This document shows positions 1 to 5,861 of a DNA stretch of 6,823 nt, one piece after another (position 1 is the first letter of the stretch; each line of letters starts with the position of its first letter). The notes beneath the pieces were generated by a model. The model was not told the origin of the DNA. It saw nothing but the letters and a program-made list of their open reading frames with translations, and did not search any database. Location of the stretch: assembly GCA_017442765.1 (NCBI GenBank), contig JAFRZC010000216.1, positions 1 to 6,823 on the forward strand, in the 5' to 3' direction. The DNA comes from Prevotella sp. (lineage in GTDB: Bacteria; Bacteroidota; Bacteroidia; Bacteroidales; Bacteroidaceae). The position numbers were made by a program, and so were the translations under genes.

Positions 1-135
1 GAGATTGCCCGCAATGCCCGTATGGAACTTGAAGCCAAGACAGGCAAATCCGTAGTTTCGCCATTAAACGCCAAAGATGGTCTTTTGCTGAATCAGAAGA
101 TTAACTACAATAAAGAGGGAAAAAGCGAACAATGA
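1..135 (+). CDS. C-terminal end of a probable Bro-N / phage antirepressor-like protein (5' truncated by window)
   Basis: The frame is open from base 1 and ends at TGA 133-135, leaving 44 residues. The tail contains EIARNARMELEAKTGKSVVS followed by PLNAKD. This resembles, from memory, the C-terminal tail of Bro-N (BRO family) proteins, in which an IA..AR..LE..TG..V.S..NA pattern is common. The diagnostic N-terminal Bro-N DNA-binding domain is outside the window, so the family call is inference. Bro-N proteins are usually carried by phages and other mobile elements. The stop codon overlaps the ATG of the next frame (ATGA at 132-135), so that frame could be translationally coupled to it. It could instead be another mobile-element protein with a similar tail. 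Confidence 0.5.
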   Translation, partial: EIARNARMELEAKTGKSVVSPLNAKDGLLLNQKINYNKEGKSEQ

Positions 136-626
136 CTACGACAGCAATATGTTTATTCGCTGCAATGTTGACAACCGGCCTTCTTACAGGAATAAAAAAT
201 TCTTGTAAACGGGGTTATATAATCTTCGACCGCATCGACATTCACTGCGAGATACAGGCCGTGCCCTTTGCCGAGTTGTCGAAGATGGAGCCGGGCGAGC
301 CGTCGGCAGCCATTCGTGAGCGCGTCATAAAGGCCCGCCAAATACAGGAGGCTCGCTTCAAGGACTTCAAGGGTGTTCACTGCAACGCCCAGATGACCGA
401 GCGCATGCTTCATCAATTCGCAGAACCCGACGAGCCCTCGATGGAGATGCTCCGCATGGCGATGGAGCGCCTCAAGTTCTCCGCCCGTGCCTACAGCCGT
501 ATATTAAAGGTTGCAAGAACCATCGCCGACTTGGAGGGAACGGAACGTGTGCTTTCGCACCACATAGCCGAAGCTATCGGATACCGTAATCTGGACCGAG
601 GCGACTGGGCAGAAAGAGGAATTTAG
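132..626 (+). pseudogene. comM: Displaced C-terminal fragment of ComM/YifB (Mg-chelatase-like AAA+ ATPase), copy 1
   Basis: The frame encodes 164 residues. Residues 33 to the end (bases 228-626) match the last quarter of ComM/YifB: DRIDIHCEIQAVPF, then the Mg-chelatase C-terminal helical region with ERVIKARQIQEARF and AYSRILKVARTIADLEG, ending IAEAIGYRNLDRGDW. A full ComM is about 500 residues and carries Walker A and B motifs in its N-terminal part; none of that is here. Family knowledge: ComM is a hexameric helicase that promotes branch migration during natural transformation. Residues 1-32 are unrelated to ComM and contain a hydrophobic stretch (about residues 5-21), probably chance sequence joined to the fragment. 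The ATG overlaps the upstream stop. Differences from copy 2 are mostly synonymous, so the fragment came from a gene that was recently functional. I expect no ATPase activity. Whether it is translated is unknown. Confidence 0.85.
227..626 (+). repeat. Direct repeat, copy 1 (3' end of comM)
   Basis: It aligns without gaps to 2655-3054 at a constant offset of 2428 bp. By hand count, 227-262 is identical (36 bases) and 283-397 is identical (115 bases), with 6 mismatches between. From 398 to 626 there are about 60 mismatches in 229 bases (about 74% identity). Homology stops at the base before CGAC on the left and at the stop codon on the right (TAG here, TGA in copy 2). Confidence 0.95.
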
Positions 627-645
627 AAAAACTGAAAGATTAATT

Positions 646-1578
646 ATGATAGGAGTTGATTTTACAGGAAGGCTTGGCAACCAGATGTTTACCTACGCTT
701 TTACGCGTGTACTTATGGAAAAATATGGCGAGAAAAGTTTTACCGCCAATTTCAAGCGATGTGGAAACCCGTTGGAAAACATGTGGGGTGACTCTCTCTG
801 CCACTTCAACGTAATGCCATACAAATCTGTTAATTACGATTTGATACTTAAAAAGGGCACGTCCCTACAGCGTATTGCTTATATCATATACATGTTGTTG
901 AACAAGTTGCCACTGATAGGGAACAACGACAATCTCATGTCATGCATAGAGTTTAGACTCAGGAAAAAGAATATATATTTCACAGGAGCAGCAGACGTTG
1001 CTTTTCAGGTTGAGATGAGTCGTGGACCAGTATTTATCCGCGGTTATTTCCAAGACAAGAGATTCTTTGACCACATTCGCCCTATTCTGACTCGTGAGTT
1101 CACACCAAAGCATTCTCCTCTTGAGCACAACAAGTTGCTGTATGAGGCTATTTCACAACCGAACAGCGTCTGTGTTAGTGTGCGAAGGGGGGACTACCTT
1201 AGTGCTACTTACAAAAAGGACTTCTATGTTTGTACGCCTAACTATTATGACAAGGCTATCCAAAGGATATGTCATAGAGTAGAAAAGCCTCTTTTCATTT
1301 TCTTTTCAGATGATATTCAGTGGGTACGTGAACACATGCACGTTGAAGGTTATCAATGTTTTTATGAGCGTGGCGACGATCCTGTATGGGAAAAAATGCG
1401 AATGATGTCAGGCTGTCATCATTTCATTATTTCTAACTCCACCTTCGCTTGGTGGGCTTCTTATCTTTCCGATAGAGAGGGTAAGATAATTATAGCCCCC
1501 TCTAGGTGGTTTGCAAATCCCAACTGGCACTCAAACCTGCCAGGTAAAGATGGTTTTACGTATATCAACAATACATAA
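646..1578 (+). CDS. Glycosyltransferase family 11, probable alpha-1,2-fucosyltransferase
   Basis: The 310-residue protein has the family-11 landmarks in order. GRLGNQMFTYAF lies at about residues 8-19 (usual form G-GLGNQMFQYAF). VSVRRGDY lies around 177-184, the GDP-fucose-binding motif normally written HxRRxDY. NSTFAWWASYLS starts at 264. The length fits bacterial GT11 enzymes of about 290-310 residues. Family knowledge: these cytoplasmic enzymes move L-fucose from GDP-fucose onto galactose in capsule, O-antigen or glycan chains. Position 178 is Ser where many members have the His of HxRRxD; I believe Ser variants also occur in Bacteroidetes. The start at 646 is chosen because the LGNQM motif follows at once, as usual in this family. 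The gene begins 19 bases after the copy 1 comM end and stops 29 bases before the RhuM gene. It looks lower in GC than the GH115 and rimP genes and has no sugar-nucleotide or capsule genes around it, which suggests transferred cargo. The acceptor and linkage cannot be read from sequence. Confidence 0.9.
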   Translation: MIGVDFTGRLGNQMFTYAFTRVLMEKYGEKSFTANFKRCGNPLENMWGDSLCHFNVMPYKSVNYDLILKKGTSLQRIAYIIYMLLNKLPLIGNNDNLMSCIEFRLRKKNIYFTGAADVAFQVEMSRGPVFIRGYFQDKRFFDHIRPILTREFTPKHSPLEHNKLLYEAISQPNSVCVSVRRGDYLSATYKKDFYVCTPNYYDKAIQRICHRVEKPLFIFFSDDIQWVREHMHVEGYQCFYERGDDPVWEKMRMMSGCHHFIISNSTFAWWASYLSDREGKIIIAPSRWFANPNWHSNLPGKDGFTYINNT

Positions 1579-1607
1579 AGATAATCAAAAGATATATTCT
1601 ATAAGGT

Positions 1608-2627
1608 ATGGAAGATAAAGGAAATATCATCATCTATCAGTCTGAGGACGGAAAGATTAGGCTGGATGTGAGGCTTGAAGACAAAACGGTATGGTTGACA
1701 CAACAGCAGATGGCAGATCTCTACAGGTCTTCCCGCACCAACGTTGTTGAACATATCAAACACATTTACGAAGAAGGTGAGTTAGAGGAAGATGCAACTT
1801 GTCGGAAATTCCGACAGGTTCGACAAGAGGGTAATAGAGAAGTCGCACGTGAGATTCCGTATTATAACCTTGATATGATTATTTCTTTGGGGTATCGTGT
1901 TCGAACGATCACTGCTACCCGCTTCCGAAAATGGGCGACAGAGCGGTTGCATGAATATATCGTGAAAGGCTTTACACTCGACGATGAACGGCTGAAGAAC
2001 CTTGGCGGTGGCAGCTACTGGAAAGAACTGCTTGACCGTATCCGCGATATTCGTTCTTCCGAGAAAGTGCTGTATCGGCAGGTGCTCGACCTCTATGCGA
2101 CGGCTGTTGACTACGACCCACGCTCAGATACATCACGCTTGTTCTTCAAGATTGTGCAGAACAAGCTCCATTATGCTGCTCACAGGCATACGGCAGCGGA
2201 AGTCATTTATGAACGGGCTGATGCAGACAAGCCCTTTATGGGTTTAACCACATTTAGGGGCGAATTGCCTTGTCTGAATGATGCAAAGATAGCCAAGAAC
2301 TACCTATCTGCTGATGAGTTGAAGATTCTGAACAACCTCGTTTCTGGATACTTCGACTTTGCAGAAATCCAGGCATTAAAGCACCGACCTATGTATATGG
2401 AAGACTATGTCCGTCAGCTTGACAATAACATTGTGTCTATAGGTGAAGAACTGCTGACCGATGGAGGCTCCGTTAGTCACGAAGAAGCAATGGAGAAAGC
2501 GGTGACAGAATATCGCAAGTACCAAGTGAAGACACTTTCTTCTGTTGAACAGGCTTATTTAGAAAGCATTAAAGGCATTGAAAAGAGTGCAAAACGTGGC
2601 AGAAAAAGGAATGAAAGTAGAAATTAA
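1608..2627 (+). CDS. RhuM family protein (virulence RhuM / mobile-element-associated DNA-binding-like protein)
   Basis: The 339-residue protein matches the RhuM family. It opens with IIIYQSEDGKIRLDVRLEDK, followed by WLTQQQMADLY at residues 29-39, which looks like a helix-turn-helix. Then come ATCRKFRQVRQEG at 63-75 and YYNLDMIISLGYRV at 85-98. The rest is a long alpha-helical region, and the C terminus is basic (KSAKRGRKRNESRN). Length and motif order are those of complete members. The family was named from Salmonella SPI-3. Its biochemical role is not established, and members are often found on genomic islands and near restriction-modification and other defence genes. It is probably cytoplasmic. 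The gene follows the fucosyltransferase by 29 bases in the same direction, so they may be cotranscribed. Its last 17 bases overlap the ATG (2611) of the second comM fragment, and the comM homology begins 28 bases after its stop. Confidence 0.88.
   Translation: MEDKGNIIIYQSEDGKIRLDVRLEDKTVWLTQQQMADLYRSSRTNVVEHIKHIYEEGELEEDATCRKFRQVRQEGNREVAREIPYYNLDMIISLGYRVRTITATRFRKWATERLHEYIVKGFTLDDERLKNLGGGSYWKELLDRIRDIRSSEKVLYRQVLDLYATAVDYDPRSDTSRLFFKIVQNKLHYAAHRHTAAEVIYERADADKPFMGLTTFRGELPCLNDAKIAKNYLSADELKILNNLVSGYFDFAEIQALKHRPMYMEDYVRQLDNNIVSIGEELLTDGGSVSHEEAMEKAVTEYRKYQVKTLSSVEQAYLESIKGIEKSAKRGRKRNESRN
1800..1816. repeat. 17-bp near-perfect palindrome inside the RhuM gene
   Basis: TGTCGGAA (1800-1807), a single central A, then TTCCGACA (1809-1816) form a complete inverted repeat with 8-bp arms. 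CTTGTCG at 1798-1804 is also complementary to CGACAAG at 1821-1827, giving an alternative pairing. The site lies within codons 65-70, in the family motif ATCRKFRQ, so it may be a by-product of coding. No function is claimed. Confidence 0.6.
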
Positions 2628-3054
2628 CAAACGAAAAGCGGCCCCTAAAATCCCCGACCGCATCGACATTCACTGCGAGATACAGGCCGTACCCTTTGCG
2701 CAGCTATCGCAGATGGAGCCGGGCGAGCCGTCGGCAGCCATTCGTGAGCGCGTCATAAAGGCCCGCCAAATACAGGAGGCTCGCTTCAAGGACTTCAAGG
2801 GTGTTCACTGCAACGCCCAGATGACGGAGAGGATGCTCCATGAGTTTGCCGAGCCTGATGCTGAATCCTTGGACATGCTGCGTATGGCCATGGAGCGCCT
2901 GAAACTCTCTGCCCGTGCCTACAGCCGCATCCTCAAGGTGGCCCGCACCATTGCCGACCTTGAAGGCAGCGAACAGGTGCAGTCCATGCACATCGCCGAG
3001 GCCATCGGCTACCGTAACCTGGACCGCGGCGACTGGGCTGAAAGAGGGATATGA
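2611..3054 (+). pseudogene. comM: Displaced C-terminal fragment of ComM/YifB (Mg-chelatase-like AAA+ ATPase), copy 2
   Basis: I take the ATG at 2611, preceded by AGAAAAAGGA, in preference to a TTG at 2578 that lies deeper inside the RhuM gene. The ComM part starts at base 2656 (DRIDIHCEIQAVPF) and runs to the natural C terminus (IGYRNLDRGDWAERGI, TGA). The ~15 leading residues (MKVEINKRKAAPKIP) are not recognisably ComM; the usual SGPLL before DRID is absent. No Walker motifs are present, so this is the end of the gene only. Over the shared ~132 residues it differs from copy 1 at about 12 positions, mostly conservative. Its codons are G/C-ending, like the GH115 gene downstream, whereas copy 1 uses more A/T-ending codons in its last third. 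I infer that this is the original chromosomal end of comM, left behind when sequence was inserted upstream. Confidence 0.85.
2655..3054 (+). repeat. Direct repeat, copy 2 (3' end of comM)
   Basis: This is the partner of 227-626, with no gaps in the alignment. The identical blocks are 2655-2690 and 2711-2825. Homology begins at CGAC, after CCC here and CTT in copy 1, and ends at the stop codon. The flanking sequences on both sides are unrelated to those of copy 1. Confidence 0.95.
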
Positions 3055-3058
3055 TAGA

Positions 3059-3093
3059 GTGAAGAGTTGAGAGTGAAGAGTGAAGAGTGAAGA
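3059..3093 (+). repeat. Five tandem 7-nt repeats (GTGAAGA) upstream of the GH115 gene
   Basis: The units at 3059, 3066, 3073, 3080 and 3087 are GTGAAGA except the second, GTTGAGA, and all are in exact 7-nt phase. The array begins 4 bases after the comM fragment's stop and ends 20 bases before the preferred GH115 start. Short GAGTGAAGA-type repeats are, from general familiarity, common between genes in Prevotella. The GTG of the fifth unit is in frame with GH115 and could mislead start prediction. Confidence 0.9.
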
Positions 3094-3113
3094 ATAATAA
3101 AACACTGTTTAGT

Positions 3114-5693
3114 ATGAATAGGAAAAAAGTTGTTTGGGTAGTAGTATTCACATTCCTTGCCGTTTGCAACGGGATGTTTGCTGCAGAATCGTTTGTCTCG
3201 TTTACGCCTCAGGAGGGTGCCTTGTCGTTGAAAGGTGCTACCATAGGCTACAGTGATGAGGAATACGAAGGTGTGAAGATAGCCGTCGAGAACCTTCGCG
3301 AGGACATGAAACGGGTGTTGGGAAAGGCACCCCTATTATCCCCCCTTGGCGGGGCGACGCCGACGATTCTCGTTGGCACTGTTGGCAAGAACAGGGACAT
3401 CGACAAGATAGTGAACAATAAAACAGTAAACGGCAAAAACTTTGACCTGAAGGGAAAGCGCGAGAAGTATGTCATCATGGCTACAGGGCAGCAACTGGTT
3501 ATTGCCGGCAGCGACAAGCGCGGCACCATCTACGGCATCTATGAACTGAGCCGCCAGTTGGGTGTGTCGCCCTGGTACTGGTGGGCCGACGCTCCTGTTA
3601 CCTGTCACGACGACGCCTATATTGTCAAAGGCACCTATACCGACGGCGAGCCCGCCGTTGAGTTCCGGGGCATCTTCCTCAACGATGAGGCTCCCTGTCT
3701 GACCACGTGGGTGAACAACACCTTCGGCACTAAGTATGGCGGCCATGCGTTCTATGAGAAAGTGTTTGAACTGATTCTACGCCTGAATGGAAACATGATG
3801 TGGCCTGCCATGTGGGAATGGGCGTTCTATGCCGATGATCCGGAGAATGGCAAGTTGGCCGACCGCATGGGCGTGATGATGGGCACGTCGCACCATGAGC
3901 CGATGGCCCGCAACCACCAGGAGTATGCCCGCCACCGCCGCGAGTGGGGGGCGTGGAACTATCAGACCAATCAGGCGAAACTGGACCAGTTTTTCCGTGA
4001 GGGCATAGAGCGCATAAAGGGCACGGAGGACATCGTCACCATAGGCATGCGCGGCGACGGAGATGCCGCTATGGGCGAGACGGCCGACACAGAACTGATG
4101 GAGCGCATCATCACCAACCAGCGCCGCATCATCAAGGAGGTGACTGGCAGGCCTGCCGAGAAGACCACCCAGGTGTGGGCATTATATAAAGAAGTGCAGG
4201 ACTATTATGATGCCGGCCTACGGGTGCCCGACGATGTGCTGATACTCCTCAGCGACGACAACTGGGGTAATATCCGCCGTGTGCCGGTCACCGCGAAGGA
4301 GCGCAGCCGCAAGGGCGGGTGGGGCATCTACTATCATGTGGACTATGTCGGTGCACCCCGTAACTCGAAGTGGATCAACGTCACGCAGACGCAGCAGATG
4401 TTCGAGCAACTATCGCTGGCCTACGACCACGGCATACAGCGTCTGTGGATCCTCAACGTGGGCGATCTGAAGCCGATGGAATATCCCATTCAACTGTTCA
4501 TGGACATGGCGTGGAACCCGAAAGAATACACCCTGGAGACCATTACCGGCCATACCCGCCGTTTCTTTGCCAGCAACCTCGGCGGGGAAACCGCCTGGCA
4601 GAATGTGATTAGCGATTCTGCCGCTGATGAGGCTGCCGATATATACAACCGCAACTGCCAGTATATGGCCCGCGTTACCCCTGAGATGCTTGATGCCAAC
4701 ACGTATAACCTGGAGACGGGCGAGTGGCGACAGGTGGCCGATGCCTACCAGCGCCTCGAACTGCGTGCCCTGCGACTGTATCAGGATATTCCTGTTGAGG
4801 CGCGTGACTTCTACCGCCAGACCATCCTCTTCCCCGTGCAGGCCATGGCCAACCTCTACGACATGTATTATGCGCAAGCCATGAACCAACACCTGGCCAA
4901 GGCCGGCAGTCCTGATGCCAACGAGTGGGCCGGACAGGTGGCACGGTGCTTCCGTCGCGACTCCCTGCTCTGCGCTGCCTACAACCACGATATTGCTGGC
5001 GGCAAATGGAACGGTATGATGATTCAGAAGCACATAGGCTACCGTTCATGGGACGATAATTTCCGGGCCGACCGCCTCCCTGAGACCACCCGCGTTGAGG
5101 GGGCCGGTGGCGGCTTCGTCTTCCAGCCCGGCAACGGCTATGTGTCGATAGAGGCCGAGCACTACTATCGTGCCGAGGCCGCCGAGGGCACCCAGTGGAG
5201 CGTCTATCCCTATTACGGACGCACACGCAGCGCCGTTGCCCTGACACCCTATACAAAGCCCGTTGGCAATGCCTCGCTGACCTACCGCTTTGCCCTGCCC
5301 GAAGGCACTAAGCAGGTCAAGGTGCACGTCATCGTGAAGTCAACACTCGATTTCCTGAACGTGGGCGGCCATGAGTGTAAGGTCAGCATTGACGGCGGTC
5401 GGCCAGAGACCATCAATTTCAACAAGACGCTTCTGGACCAGCAGCCTTATATGTATTCCGTCTTCTATCCCACGGTGGCTCGGCGCGTCATTGAGAAAGA
5501 GGTGGAACTCCCGATTGAGGAAGGGGGAAGGAGGAAGGGGGATGGAGTCCCTGCCGGCATCCATGAACTGACACTGTGTCCTCAACATCCTGGTATCGTC
5601 TTTGAAAAACTGGTCGTCGACTTTGGCGGCTACAAGCCCTCCTACCTGTTTATGGACGAGTCGGAGTATTCAAAGATGAAGACTGAAAACTAA
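3114..5693 (+). CDS. Secreted glycoside hydrolase family 115, xylan alpha-1,2-glucuronidase
   Basis: The 859-residue protein belongs to GH115, which removes (4-O-methyl-)glucuronic acid from xylan. The start at 3114 gives a clean signal peptide: MNRKK, a hydrophobic core VVWVVVFTFLAV, then MFAAES with a likely type I cleavage. A GTG at 3087 lies in a repeat and would add nine polar residues. Core motifs (mature start ignored): FLNDEAP with D191, GGHAFYEKVFELILRLNGNMMWPAMWEWAFY, MGTSHHEPM, IGMRGDGD with R313, WALYKEVQDYY with Y358 and E360, LSDDNWGN with D381 and N383, YYHVDYVGAPRN with H408, and LWILNVGDLKPMEYP. Spacing agrees with the active-site residues I recall for Bacteroides ovatus BoAgu115A (D206, R328, Y373, E375, D396, N398), E360 being the proposed catalytic acid. 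A C-terminal domain (about 690-855, starting YVSIEAEHYYRA) matches the GH115 C-terminal domain. Periplasmic or surface location is likely. No SusC/SusD or regulator is visible nearby. Confidence 0.95.
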   Translation: MNRKKVVWVVVFTFLAVCNGMFAAESFVSFTPQEGALSLKGATIGYSDEEYEGVKIAVENLREDMKRVLGKAPLLSPLGGATPTILVGTVGKNRDIDKIVNNKTVNGKNFDLKGKREKYVIMATGQQLVIAGSDKRGTIYGIYELSRQLGVSPWYWWADAPVTCHDDAYIVKGTYTDGEPAVEFRGIFLNDEAPCLTTWVNNTFGTKYGGHAFYEKVFELILRLNGNMMWPAMWEWAFYADDPENGKLADRMGVMMGTSHHEPMARNHQEYARHRREWGAWNYQTNQAKLDQFFREGIERIKGTEDIVTIGMRGDGDAAMGETADTELMERIITNQRRIIKEVTGRPAEKTTQVWALYKEVQDYYDAGLRVPDDVLILLSDDNWGNIRRVPVTAKERSRKGGWGIYYHVDYVGAPRNSKWINVTQTQQMFEQLSLAYDHGIQRLWILNVGDLKPMEYPIQLFMDMAWNPKEYTLETITGHTRRFFASNLGGETAWQNVISDSAADEAADIYNRNCQYMARVTPEMLDANTYNLETGEWRQVADAYQRLELRALRLYQDIPVEARDFYRQTILFPVQAMANLYDMYYAQAMNQHLAKAGSPDANEWAGQVARCFRRDSLLCAAYNHDIAGGKWNGMMIQKHIGYRSWDDNFRADRLPETTRVEGAGGGFVFQPGNGYVSIEAEHYYRAEAAEGTQWSVYPYYGRTRSAVALTPYTKPVGNASLTYRFALPEGTKQVKVHVIVKSTLDFLNVGGHECKVSIDGGRPETINFNKTLLDQQPYMYSVFYPTVARRVIEKEVELPIEEGGRRKGDGVPAGIHELTLCPQHPGIVFEKLVVDFGGYKPSYLFMDESEYSKMKTEN
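5517..5542 (+). repeat. 26-base uninterrupted purine tract read in frame in the GH115 gene
   Basis: The tract encodes residues 802-810 (EEGGRRKGD) in the C-terminal domain and contains several G runs (GGGGG, GG, GG, GGGGG) split by one or two A. It reads like low-complexity sequence inserted at a loop between the beta-strands VEKEVELPI-like and GIHELTL. It could form a G-rich secondary structure, which is inference. Confidence 0.6.
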
Positions 5694-5785
5694 ACCGTTT
5701 GTGACTCTGATACCGGCAAAGCCGCGCAAAGATTATTGTCAGATCATCGAAAATAACTCGGCAGAGACATTTTTTTTAAGAATTA

Positions 5786-5818
5786 TTTGCAGGAATGGGA
5801 AAAAAAGTGTACCTTTGC
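5786..5818 (+). promoter_or_regulatory. Bacteroidetes-type promoter for rimP-nusA
   Basis: A -33 box TTTG (5786-5789) and a -7 box TACCTTTGC (5810-5818, consensus TAnnTTTG) are separated by 20 bases, as expected for the Bacteroidetes primary sigma factor. An A/T-rich stretch with eight T (5770-5777) lies just upstream. Transcription would start near 5823-5826, giving a leader of about 55-60 bases before the rimP ATG. The promoter lies within the 188-base gap between GH115 and rimP, so rimP is not dependent on GH115 transcription. I see no convincing terminator after GH115: only a CGGC-AAA-GCCG mini-stem at 5714-5724 with no T-run behind it. Confidence 0.85.
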
Positions 5819-5829
5819 ACCCGTTCAGT

Positions 5830-5861
5830 GGAATGAGAGACTCGAAAGAGCCTCTCATTTC
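5830..5861 (+). promoter_or_regulatory. Strong leader hairpin with GAAA tetraloop in the rimP 5' UTR
   Basis: GGAATGAGAG (5830-5839) pairs with CTCTCATTTC (5852-5861), including one G-U pair. There is then a single A/C mismatch, an inner CTC/GAG stem and a GAAA loop (5844-5847), which fits the stable GNRA class. It starts only a few bases after the predicted transcription start and ends 20 bases before the rimP ATG. It could protect the mRNA 5' end, act as a protein-binding or autoregulatory site, or act as an attenuator. The following TTCTATTATAAA is a poor U-tract, so a classic terminator is less likely. Confidence 0.75.

Larger units (their letters stand above)
227..2654 (+). mobile_element. 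Putative comM-targeting cassette (comM 3' end + fucosyltransferase + RhuM)
   Basis: The 2428-bp segment runs from the start of one comM 3' repeat to the base before the next. It would be the product of integration at a core beginning at CGACCGCATCGACATTCACT, with the incoming DNA supplying its own comM end. It holds two complete genes that look lower in GC than the host. There is no integrase, transposase or inverted-repeat terminus inside, so movement would need enzymes in trans or homologous recombination. The boundaries are seen in the sequence; the mobility is inference. Confidence 0.45.

Noticed and set aside
1..135. DinD-like DNA-damage protein as the first gene
   Set aside because: The visible tail does not resemble DinD C termini I know. 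The IARNAR...LEAKTGK...N pattern fits Bro-N-type proteins better, though not with certainty.
2578..2610. TTG at 2578 as the start of the second ComM fragment
   Set aside because: It is a rare start codon deep in the RhuM gene. ATG 2611 is in frame with an AG-rich stretch before it, and neither start yields a real ComM N terminus.
227..2654. Composite transposon or IS element
   Set aside because: There is no transposase, and no terminal inverted repeats or target-site duplication could be seen. The repeats are the ends of a host-type gene.
3087..3113. GTG at 3087 as the GH115 start
   Set aside because: It lies in the fifth heptamer repeat and adds nine polar residues before a good signal peptide that starts at ATG 3114.
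4410..5256. Long minus-strand open frames opposite GH115 (up to 207 residues)
   Set aside because: They are shadows of a GC-rich coding strand, with no recognisable domain and clear coding evidence on the + strand.
5714..5777. Rho-independent terminator after GH115
   Set aside because: The CGGC/GCCG stem is only 4 bp and far from the T-run at 5770-5777. The CTC/GAG stem just before the T-run is only 3 bp.
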